DNA of 12,042 bases from the NCBI GenBank assembly GCA_023301205.1, contig JALZVC010000020.1, positions 1 through 12,042 on the forward strand, written 5' to 3'. The DNA comes from Flavobacteriaceae bacterium (GTDB lineage Bacteria > Bacteroidota > Bacteroidia > Flavobacteriales > Flavobacteriaceae). Position numbers and translations under genes: made by a program. Under the pieces are notes generated by a model. The model made no database searches and had not been told where the DNA came from. It worked only from the letters and a program-made list of their open reading frames with translations. This document shows positions 6,255 to 12,042 of the stretch, piece by piece; the first letter of the stretch is position 1, and each line of letters starts with the position of its first letter.

Positions 6255-6662
6255 TTACCCTGTATATACCACAAAGTTGCGTGGTGTTTCATATAACTTA
6301 ACCGTGATGGCAAAGCGGCTATCTAAACTTTTAGACATCCTATTGTAGATTTCTATTGCAATATTTTCAACTGTTGGGTTTAGGTTTTTAAAGGCTGGAA
6401 CTTCTAGGTTTAAATTTTTGTGATCAAAAGGTATTTCTACTTCTTTATAGATTACGTCTTTTAAGATTTTTAAATCTATTAAAAAACCTGTTTCTGGATC
6501 AACATCTCCTGTCACTCCTACTTCTAACTCATAATTATGACCGTGATAGTTAGGGTTGCTGCATTTTCCGAAAACTTGTTTGTTTTTATCATCTGTCCAT
6601 CCTTCTTTATACAAACGGTGAGCGGCATTAAAATGTGCTTTTCTGTAGACTGTTAAACTCAT
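6255..6662 (-). CDS. 6-pyruvoyltetrahydropterin synthase family enzyme, PTPS-II-type motif (QueD superfamily)
   Basis: This 135-residue protein belongs to the PTPS/QueD fold that acts on dihydroneopterin triphosphate. Zinc ligands are H15 (AAHRL) and H40/H42 (HGHNYE). The catalytic cysteine is C34, and D80-H81 (FDHKNLNL) and E125 (LYETP) complete the active site. The Cys-His spacing is C-x5-HGH (CSNPNYHGH). This is the PTPS-II pattern of animal-type 6-pyruvoyltetrahydropterin synthases; QueD of queuosine synthesis usually has C-x3-HGH. GKCSNPN, DHKNLNLEVP, PTVEN and the VVYTG end also look more like animal PTPS. Automatic annotation would probably say QueD, but biopterin-type pterin synthesis is the better reading of the motif. 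The start overlaps the idi stop by four bases (ATGA) and bcp follows after one base. No other queuosine gene is in the window. Confidence 0.88.
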   Translation of the reverse strand: MSLTVYRKAHFNAAHRLYKEGWTDDKNKQVFGKCSNPNYHGHNYELEVGVTGDVDPETGFLIDLKILKDVIYKEVEIPFDHKNLNLEVPAFKNLNPTVENIAIEIYNRMSKSLDSRFAITVKLYETPRNFVVYTG

Positions 6663-7177
6663 GATTCTAGGTAATTATAAAATTTATCGAAAATGATTTT
6701 AAACCATTCGGTATAAAGGTAAGGATTTTTGGCGATGTCACTTTTCACATCTTCTAAATGCATCCATTTCCAGTCTGCTACTTCTTCTTTATTAACAGAT
6801 GGCGAATGGTTAAAATTTCCGACGAGAATATGATCTAATTCATGTTCTGTTAAACCATTATCAAAAGGCGCTTTGTAGATAAACCAAGTTTTTTCTGTTA
6901 GCGCTGTGGTAAACCCCATTTCTTCCTGCAAGCGTCTTAGGCCTGCGGCTAGGTTAGACTCACCATCGCGTTGATGTGAGCAACAGGTGTTTGTCCATAA
7001 TCCCGGAGAATGATACTTGTGCAGGGCGCGCTTTTGTAGCATGAGCTCTCCCTTATCATTAAAAACAAAAACAGAGAATGCACGATGAAGCACGGCCTTT
7101 TCATGTGCTTCCATTTTAGGCATTAATCCTATTTGCTCGTCTTGTTCGTTGACTAGAACAACTTTCTCTTCGGCCAT
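6659..7177 (-). CDS. idi: Isopentenyl-diphosphate delta-isomerase, type I (Nudix)
   Basis: This 172-residue enzyme interconverts isopentenyl and dimethylallyl diphosphate for quinone, carotenoid and undecaprenyl synthesis. Metal and catalytic residues typical of type I enzymes are visible: H25 and H31, the active-site cysteine C66 plus H68 in WTNTCCSH, the Nudix glutamate E86 in LQEEMG, and E111/E113 in EHELDH. The length is close to the 182 residues of the E. coli protein. I chose the ATG at 7175-7177: it gives M-A-E-E-K-V-V-L-V-N-E, the normal N-terminus. A TTG 33 bases upstream would add a nonsense Phe/Tyr/Lys-rich extension and lies in the promoter. It is the first gene of a compact operon with the pterin synthase, bcp and manA. 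Confidence 0.95.
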   Translation of the reverse strand: MAEEKVVLVNEQDEQIGLMPKMEAHEKAVLHRAFSVFVFNDKGELMLQKRALHKYHSPGLWTNTCCSHQRDGESNLAAGLRRLQEEMGFTTALTEKTWFIYKAPFDNGLTEHELDHILVGNFNHSPSVNKEEVADWKWMHLEDVKSDIAKNPYLYTEWFKIIFDKFYNYLES

Positions 7178-7190
7178 TACTTTTTTTTTG

Positions 7191-7227
7191 TAAAAATACA
7201 AAAATACCAACTCCTCTAAAACAAAAA
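7191..7227 (-). promoter_or_regulatory. Probable promoter of the idi operon
   Basis: On the minus strand TATTTTTG (7199-7206) is an exact TAnnTTTG match, and TATTTTTA (7191-7198) is a second near match directly after it. The nearest upstream TTG belongs to TTTTTG (7222-7227). It is 15 bases from the first box, which is short, or 23 bases from the second, which is within the known range. The TTTTTG lies at the downstream edge of the preceding terminator. Which box is used cannot be decided by eye. Confidence 0.45.
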
Positions 7228-7255
7228 GAGCACTTCATACGCTGAAGTGCTCTTT
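7225..7255 (-). terminator. Terminator of the adhesin-porP-ompA operon
   Basis: A perfect 13-bp inverted repeat (arms 7225-7237 and 7243-7255, 5-base loop) lies 30 bases after the end of the OmpA-family gene. On the minus strand it is followed by TTTTTG and TTTT, as for an intrinsic terminator. The plus-strand reading also has a short T run (TCTTTCTATTT). Confidence 0.85.
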
Positions 7256-7284
7256 CTATTTATATAAAATGATTGTGCTTTGTC

Positions 7285-9267
7285 TTAGTTTCCTTCGTTT
7301 GCACTGTTATCAATCAAACCGTTATTGTTTTGAATAATAAACATAGAACGTCTATTTAACTGGTGCTCGTACTCTGTACATTCTACATCGTCAGAACATT
7401 GATTAGTTAAGCGATTTTCGCCATAACCTTTAGCTGACAATCGACTTCTACTAATACCTTTAGACACTAACCATTGTAATGTAGATTGGGCTCTACGCTC
7501 ACTTAACAATTCATTATATCTATGCGTAGCACGTGAATCTGTATGAGACTCTATATGAATTATTAATTCTGGGTATTGTCTCAATGCAGCTAAAATTTTA
7601 GCTAGTTCGATTTCTGCATCTGCTCGTATAAAAGATTTATCATAATCAAAATAGATAGGCTGTAATGATAGTCTACATCCTAAATCATTAGCAGCACAAG
7701 GGTCTATTGGTGTCAATTGTAATTCTAAGTCTACAACAGCACTTTCTTCTGGCATAGTCAAAATCTTCTCACTTGGCGTGTAACTTTCTTTTGAAGCTCT
7801 TACCGTGTATTGTGTATTACATTCTACGTTATCAAAAGAGAACGCCGCATTTTGATCTGAAATTGTTTCTGAAATCCTATTATTCTCTGCGTCTAATAAT
7901 ACCACATTTGCACCCGGTATAATAGCACCAGTATTTGCATCTTTAACAACACCTGCAAGTTCTACCTCGCATGATATGATTTGAATTCTATAAATATCAT
8001 CACCAAAACTCCCTTTTTCACCATCTCTATTAGATGATAAATAGCCTATTTGCTCTTCTTCATTGATAATTAAACCAAAATCATCTTGGTTACTATTTGC
8101 AGGGCTTCCTAAATTTTCTATAACTCCCACGTTTGATTTTTCATCAATTGTTGTAGCATATATATCATATCCTCCTAAACCGGCTCTACCATCTGAGGCA
8201 AAAAATAAATTTCCAGTTTGACTAATAAATGGGAAAGATTCTCTCGACTCTGTATTTATTTTATCTCCTAAATTTACAGGAGCTCCATAGGTACCTCCTT
8301 CTTCAAGATCAACATAAAACAAATCTGACATTCCGTAAGTCCCTGGCATATCTGAAGAAAAATATAACCTCTTTCCATCTACGCTTAAGGCAGGGTGTGC
8401 TACAGAATAATCTTTACTATTAAAAGGGAGTTCTTCTACGTTCGCCCAAGAATCATTTTCACCTTTAGTTGCACGATATAATTTTAATCGTACAGTTTTA
8501 TTTTTATCCTTACCTGCTTTTTTACCTTTAATAAGGTTATTTCTGGTAAAGTACAGTGTATTTCCATCTTTAGTAAACACAGCTGATGACTCGTGATAAT
8601 CTGTATTAACGTCACCATCTAACTTTCTTTTATTAGTTAAGCGACCATTTTCATCTTTATCTGCTACAAATAGATCTAAGAATGGTTGTTCTGTCCAAGA
8701 ATAAATTTTGCTTCCTGTGGTTCCGTCTGCAGATGCAAATACTACTTTATCTCCTAAATAATAAGCTGAACCAAAATCTGAAGTAGCGGTATTAATTGAC
8801 GTTTTTTCTAATTCGTAATCTCTAGAATTAAATGCAATGCTACTTAGATAATCTCTGGATTCTTCAAAATTTTGAACTACGAGATTATCGCCAGTCATGG
8901 TAGAATAAGCAGTCATTAACTTATCAGACTCGTCATAATTATTTATACTCTTATAACTTTGAGCTGCTCTTAAAAAATATTCTGGTTTTACTTCTCCAGG
9001 AAATTTTTCAATTAACTGACCATACCATTTTGCAGCATTATCATAATCACTATTCCAATAATAGGTATCCCCTAATTTTTGAAATATTTCTGCAGATTCA
9101 TAGCCATCTTCAACGACTTTTAAATAGATATCGCGAGCATCTATGTAAGAAAGTTTATCAAACTCCTTATCTGCTCGTTCAATTTGTCTCTTTTGGGCAA
9201 AACTTCCACTTGTTATAAAAAGTGTTAGCAAAGAAACTAGTAAAATTTTGTGAGGTATTTTTAGCAT
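7285..9267 (-). CDS. PorE-like OmpA-family protein (TPR, PD40 propeller, CRD, OmpA domains)
   Basis: This 660-residue exported protein has a signal peptide (1-24, ending GSFA before Q25). The domains in order are: helical TPR-like repeats (about 30-145); a beta propeller with PD40/WD40-like blades (about 165-430), seen as repeated D-G-x-x-L-Y-F-x-S/T motifs such as GNTLYFTRN (235-243), GKRLYFSSD (298-306) and GNLFFASDGRAGLGGYDIY (352-370); a carboxypeptidase-regulatory-like domain (about 433-517, starting VELAGVVKDANTG); and an OmpA peptidoglycan-binding domain (536-647). In the last, D577 (HTD) and R592 (LSERRA) are the expected meso-DAP ligands. This order equals that of PorE of the type IX secretion system, which links outer-membrane PorP to peptidoglycan. 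It follows the PorP/SprF gene by 11 bases in the same operon. It may be a dedicated paralogue for the neighbouring surface protein rather than the core PorE. Confidence 0.88.
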   Translation of the reverse strand: MLKIPHKILLVSLLTLFITSGSFAQKRQIERADKEFDKLSYIDARDIYLKVVEDGYESAEIFQKLGDTYYWNSDYDNAAKWYGQLIEKFPGEVKPEYFLRAAQSYKSINNYDESDKLMTAYSTMTGDNLVVQNFEESRDYLSSIAFNSRDYELEKTSINTATSDFGSAYYLGDKVVFASADGTTGSKIYSWTEQPFLDLFVADKDENGRLTNKRKLDGDVNTDYHESSAVFTKDGNTLYFTRNNLIKGKKAGKDKNKTVRLKLYRATKGENDSWANVEELPFNSKDYSVAHPALSVDGKRLYFSSDMPGTYGMSDLFYVDLEEGGTYGAPVNLGDKINTESRESFPFISQTGNLFFASDGRAGLGGYDIYATTIDEKSNVGVIENLGSPANSNQDDFGLIINEEEQIGYLSSNRDGEKGSFGDDIYRIQIISCEVELAGVVKDANTGAIIPGANVVLLDAENNRISETISDQNAAFSFDNVECNTQYTVRASKESYTPSEKILTMPEESAVVDLELQLTPIDPCAANDLGCRLSLQPIYFDYDKSFIRADAEIELAKILAALRQYPELIIHIESHTDSRATHRYNELLSERRAQSTLQWLVSKGISRSRLSAKGYGENRLTNQCSDDVECTEYEHQLNRRSMFIIQNNNGLIDNSANEGN

Positions 9268-9278
9268 CGTTGTATGTT

Positions 9279-10226
9279 TTAAAAGAATCTAGGGGTTAGT
9301 ACTCTTTCTGGTTTTTTAAATATATCGTATCGTAATAACACCTCGTAAGATCCATCACTAAATGCTTCTATTTCTGTTGTTTGGTAATCGTACCCAAATC
9401 CAATAAATATTCCTTCAGAAGCTTGGAATCCAGCTAAAGCACTTATCGCAGCACTCCATCTATATGCTACCCCTAAAGTTAATTTCTCATTATACAAGAA
9501 GTTAGCAGAGACATCCCATTGTAACGGAGAACCAGTAACTGCTTTAACAAGCGTTGCTGGCTTAAATTTTAAATCACTGCTTACATCAAATACATAACCA
9601 GCTGTTAGAAAATAGTGAACACTCTCACTAGCTACGCCAGAAACTTGAGTATCTTCATCTCCAATACTAGATTCGTCAAAATGGTTTGTAGTTAACACAT
9701 TTGGAGTTGATAATCCAACATAATAGTTGTCTGAATAATAGAAAACTCCTAATCCAATTTGTGGTTCTACTCTATTGTCAATATTATTTTGAAATCTTGG
9801 ATCTCCTGGGTTTGCTATTTGCAATTCATCAAAATTAACATCTAACAGATCAATACCTGCTTTTATTCCGAATGATAATCGATTGACATCACTTGTATTA
9901 ATGTGATATGCATAATCAACATTAATATTCGTTTCATCTGCAGGCCCTATCGACTCTGAAACTACAGAAAACCCTAATCCCATATTACCAAGTGCGCCAA
10001 TAGGTGTACTTGCACTAAATGTTCCTGTATTAGGAGCCCCTTCTAAACCAACCCACTGAGTACGATATAATAATGCAAAAGTAGCACCATCTGTAGAACC
10101 CACGTATGCTGGGTTTACCGTTTGCGGATTATACATGTACTGCGTAAACTGCGGATCTTGTTGCGCATTACTCTTTAAAGAGAACAGCGTACAAGCCATA
10201 AATAATAAGAAATATATTTTTTTCAT
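9279..10226 (-). CDS. PorP/SprF-family outer-membrane protein (type IX secretion)
   Basis: This 315-residue protein has a signal peptide (MKKIYFLLFMAC..., cleaved near A21) followed by the family hallmark QQDPQFTQYMYNP and VNPAYVGS (22-44). The rest consists of alternating amphipathic strands with aromatic ends, as in a 14-stranded outer-membrane barrel, and ends near a phenylalanine (TPRFF). C12 sits inside the hydrophobic core, not in a proper lipobox, so type I cleavage is more likely. In Flavobacterium johnsoniae the family member SprF is needed for secretion of the adhesin SprB, and members are often encoded just after proteins with type B sorting domains. That is exactly the context here: an adhesin with a type B domain lies upstream, and a PorE-like anchor downstream after 11 bases. 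The name SprF-like is thus supported by context, but orthology to sprF itself is not shown. Confidence 0.92.
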   Translation of the reverse strand: MKKIYFLLFMACTLFSLKSNAQQDPQFTQYMYNPQTVNPAYVGSTDGATFALLYRTQWVGLEGAPNTGTFSASTPIGALGNMGLGFSVVSESIGPADETNINVDYAYHINTSDVNRLSFGIKAGIDLLDVNFDELQIANPGDPRFQNNIDNRVEPQIGLGVFYYSDNYYVGLSTPNVLTTNHFDESSIGDEDTQVSGVASESVHYFLTAGYVFDVSSDLKFKPATLVKAVTGSPLQWDVSANFLYNEKLTLGVAYRWSAAISALAGFQASEGIFIGFGYDYQTTEIEAFSDGSYEVLLRYDIFKKPERVLTPRFF

Positions 10227-10244
10227 GAGTATATTTTTTAAATT

Positions 10245-10265
10245 GGGGAGGTATTTCTACCCCCC
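10245..10265 (-). ncRNA. GC-rich hairpin with GAAA loop between adhesin and porP genes
   Basis: In the 56-base gap between the adhesin stop and the PorP start, the minus strand reads GGGG-GGTA (10265-10258), GAAA (10257-10254), TACC-T-CCCC (10253-10245). This gives an 8-bp stem with one bulged T, closed by a GNRA-type GAAA tetraloop. The stem is far more GC-rich than its surroundings. What follows is A-rich rather than T-rich, so it is not a standard terminator. As RNA it could act as a 3' stabiliser or processing site of the adhesin message, or set the ratio of adhesin to PorP. This is a cis-acting element rather than a separate RNA gene. Confidence 0.5.
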
Positions 10266-10282
10266 GTCATTTTCAAATTTGG

Positions 10283-12042
10283 TTATCTGTTGATATATAA
10301 GTATCCTGTAAAAGCGTCTGTTGGTTTTCCATTCGAGTCTTCAGGTAAATCTGGTCCGTTAAACTCTAACACATAGAAATACGTTCCTGTTGGTAATAAT
10401 TCACTATCATCAATAGTAACTCTACCATCAGAGAATCCTCTAAAGACATTACCAAGCTCGTCACTGCCATAGTTATCTACGTCAAAGACTTCAACTCCCC
10501 ATCTGTTATAAATTCTCATTCTATTGTCTGGGAAGAGTTCAATACCTCTAATCTCAAAAAATTCATTATTACCATCACCATCAGGTGTTATACCGTTGAA
10601 AATAGTTAAGCCAGGGTTTACAATTGGTAATATAGTTATCGTTGGATCATCTGGTTCTCCATCACCGTTATTATCTACGTTAGTTGGGTCATTAGGATCA
10701 TCAGATTCGTCTTCCACAAGGGTTCCATCTTCCGTTTCTCCAGTAGCCGTTGCTTGATTTATAACCACTAAATTATCTATATCATCCTGCGTGATCGTAT
10801 AGGTCGCGGTAAAGGTAGTGTCATCTATCTCACCAGGATTTAATTGATCAATAGGACCTCCTTCTAAAACAATACCTGGTAACGGATCGTCTAAGGTGAT
10901 ATTAAATATAGTAACATTACCTGTATTTGTTATGATAAATATATAACTAATAGTCTCTCCAACTTCTGTACTACCATTACCATTTTCATCATTCGCAATA
11001 CCTGTTTTCTCAACAGAGAAATCAACGAGTCTACATAGTGGTGTTTCCGTAGGATCGTCTTCAAAATTACTATTATCATCTGAAGAATCCATTACGGTTG
11101 CACCAGTTGGAGTCTCACCAGTAACAAAAGCTTGATTAATAACAAATCCGTTATCAACATCTTGTTGCGTAACAATAAACACCGCTGAGAATGTTTCTGT
11201 ATCAGTTTCACCAGCGCTGATAGTAACTGGTCCTCCTGTTACAGTTACCATAGGATCTGTTACGATTACATTTGTTAAGACAGTGTTACCTAAATTAGTT
11301 ACTACAAAGTCATAAATAATTTCTTCACCTAAATCTGCACAACCATTATTGTTTACATCAACAATAGAAGCCGTTTTGATTAAAGCAATTTGGCCTTCGT
11401 TACATAAAATAGTAACGGTTGGTCTGTCTTCTGATACATTATCAAAATCTGAAATATCTGAAACAGTATCTAGGTTTGAATCTAATCCTGTCGCTACAGC
11501 TGTATTTACAAATTGGCCAGCGTTAATATCTACTTGCGTAATTGAATACACAGCAGTAAACGTTGTCGAATCAACTTCACCTGGTAACAATGTTATAGGT
11601 CCGCCAGTAATATTTACTAAAGCATCATCTATATCAATATTGGTTATTGTCTGATTACCTACATTCTCAACCGTAAATGTATATGTAATCGTTTCTTTTA
11701 CATCTGTACAACCATTACCATCAAGGTCATTGAATACACCAGTTTTAATTAGAGCGATTGCTGGGTTTTGGGTAATTGTAGTCACAGTTGTATCGTCTGT
11801 TGAATCTCCATTAGTATCACCGTCTCCATCTCCTGTTTCTACAGTTTCATTATCTGGTATTGGGTTACCATTAGGATCTGTATCTGTATCTGAAATATCA
11901 GTTACTGTAGTTCCATCTGGGCCTGTACCATCTGCTATTGCACTGTTCTCAACAAAGCCTGCATCGATATCTTCTTGCGTGATGGTATGCGTTACTTCTA
12001 CTGTTACTTCCTCACCAGCAGCTAACGTTGGTATTGGATTTA
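10283..12042 (-). CDS. Large surface adhesin-like protein, 3' part: DUF11-type repeats and T9SS type B sorting domain
   Basis: The frame stays open from the stop at 10283-10285 to the right window edge, so at least 585 residues are visible and the N-terminus lies outside. A GTG at 11783-11785 is not a start, because the upstream 85 codons continue the repeat pattern. In visible-residue numbering: the end of a repeat plus an Asp/Thr-rich linker (1-94), three DUF11/DUF7507-like beta-sandwich repeats (95-217, 218-340, 341-475) and a gliding-motility-associated type B C-terminal domain (476-585; FNGITPDGDGNNEF, IYNRWGVEVF, PTGTYFYVL and the final GYLYINR). Each repeat starts I-A-L-I-K-T or similar and carries GGP-I, an (A/N)PGE-x-D-x-T-x-F pattern and a (V/T)Q-x-D-(I/V)-D motif. 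It is predicted to be exported by T9SS with the help of the downstream PorP/SprF protein and displayed or released as an adhesin. The ligand is unknown. Confidence 0.9.
   Translation of the reverse strand, partial: NPIPTLAAGEEVTVEVTHTITQEDIDAGFVENSAIADGTGPDGTTVTDISDTDTDPNGNPIPDNETVETGDGDGDTNGDSTDDTTVTTITQNPAIALIKTGVFNDLDGNGCTDVKETITYTFTVENVGNQTITNIDIDDALVNITGGPITLLPGEVDSTTFTAVYSITQVDINAGQFVNTAVATGLDSNLDTVSDISDFDNVSEDRPTVTILCNEGQIALIKTASIVDVNNNGCADLGEEIIYDFVVTNLGNTVLTNVIVTDPMVTVTGGPVTISAGETDTETFSAVFIVTQQDVDNGFVINQAFVTGETPTGATVMDSSDDNSNFEDDPTETPLCRLVDFSVEKTGIANDENGNGSTEVGETISYIFIITNTGNVTIFNITLDDPLPGIVLEGGPIDQLNPGEIDDTTFTATYTITQDDIDNLVVINQATATGETEDGTLVEDESDDPNDPTNVDNNGDGEPDDPTITILPIVNPGLTIFNGITPDGDGNNEFFEIRGIELFPDNRMRIYNRWGVEVFDVDNYGSDELGNVFRGFSDGRVTIDDSELLPTGTYFYVLEFNGPDLPEDSNGKPTDAFTGYLYINR
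10286..10615 (-). other. Type B T9SS C-terminal sorting domain (within adhesin)
   Basis: The last 110 codons of the adhesin gene encode a gliding-motility-associated C-terminal domain (TIGR04131/CHU_C type). Landmarks are N-G-I-T-P-D-G-D-G-N-N-E-F-F at the start, IYNRWG in the middle, LPTGTYFYVL, and the terminal GYLYINR. Type B domains require a cognate SprF-like protein for secretion in F. johnsoniae, which fits the PorP/SprF gene encoded next. Type A domains, such as the likely one at 1-90, do not need this. Confidence 0.85.
10616..11758 (-). repeat. Three tandem DUF11-type repeats, 369-base period
   Basis: The repeat units start at the I-A-L-I-K-T motif or its equivalent: unit 1 at 11758-11390, unit 2 at 11389-11021 and unit 3 at 11020-10616. 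The first two are exactly 123 codons each; the last is longer because of an acidic linker before the sorting domain. Similarity is clear in protein but diverged in DNA, so the array is old rather than a recent duplication. Units 1 and 2 each hold two cysteines 102 residues apart; unit 3 and the visible tail of the unit before unit 1 lack them. A D-x-[DN]-x-N-G-x-x-[DE] loop occurs at the same place in every unit. Confidence 0.85.

Noticed and set aside
6254..6313. A 20-residue N-terminal extension of the peroxiredoxin
   Set aside because: It overlaps the pterin synthase gene, gives sequence unlike PrxQ N-termini, and the ATG at 6253 yields the standard length with C46/C51.
10524..11654. Plus-strand frames opposite the adhesin gene (10524-10757 and 11349-11654)
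   Set aside because: They mirror the Ser/Thr/Asp-rich repeats of the adhesin and have no start context or family pattern of their own.
10616..11758. CRISPR array or recent tandem duplication
   Set aside because: The 369-base units are coding, in frame and diverged at the DNA level; there are no short direct repeats with spacers.
11783..11785. GTG as the start of a 500-residue adhesin
   Set aside because: The same frame is open to the window edge and continues the repeat architecture, so this GTG is an internal valine.

Overview
The window looks like the chromosome of a marine-type member of the Flavobacteriaceae (Bacteroidota). The base composition is AT-rich. Promoters match the Bacteroidota pattern (TTG, a 17-23 base gap, TAnnTTTG), and gene starts lack obvious Shine-Dalgarno sequences. 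Several gene products are typical of the phylum: a type IX secretion (T9SS) type B sorting domain, a PorP/SprF-family protein, a PorE-like OmpA protein and a DUF4369 lipoprotein. No RNA genes, CRISPR arrays, insertion sequences or integration scars were seen. No gene-free stretch exceeds about 300 bases; the longest is 91-260.

Left part, plus strand (1-4440). The window opens with the last 29 codons of a protein ending in what looks like a T9SS type A sorting tail, followed by a strong terminator. Next come a DoxX-like membrane protein and an ALKBH2-like AlkB dioxygenase that overlap by one base. A secreted alpha/beta hydrolase with its own promoter sits 30 bases before a DUF819 membrane protein, and then comes a DUF4369 lipoprotein with its own promoter. 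A perfect 15-bp inverted repeat at 4453-4487 separates this block from the convergent minus-strand genes and should stop transcription both ways.

Middle part, minus strand (4505-7177). A very tightly packed operon reads idi (isopentenyl-diphosphate isomerase), a pterin synthase of the PTPS/QueD superfamily, bcp (peroxiredoxin) and manA (mannose-6-phosphate isomerase). Its junctions are a 4-base overlap, a 1-base gap and an 8-11-base overlap. The pterin synthase has the C-x5-HGH motif of true 6-pyruvoyltetrahydropterin synthases rather than the shorter motif of QueD. Behind manA lies a small conserved hypothetical gene with its own promoter, whose -7 element is a perfect match.

Right part, minus strand (7285-12042). 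This is a cell-surface and secretion locus, in transcription order: the 3' end of a large repetitive adhesin-like gene running off the window (DUF11-like repeats with an exact 123-residue period plus a type B sorting domain), a PorP/SprF-like outer-membrane protein, and a four-domain PorE-like OmpA protein (TPR, PD40 propeller, carboxypeptidase-regulatory-like domain, OmpA). A terminator at 7225-7255 follows. The arrangement resembles sprB-sprF of gliding Flavobacteria: a surface protein encoded with the factor for its T9SS export and a periplasmic peptidoglycan anchor. I found no wholly new system. The observations most worth following are the repeat architecture of the adhesin (paired cysteines and Ca-loop-like motifs), the GNRA-loop hairpin between adhesin and porP, and the PTPS-II-type enzyme in the idi operon.
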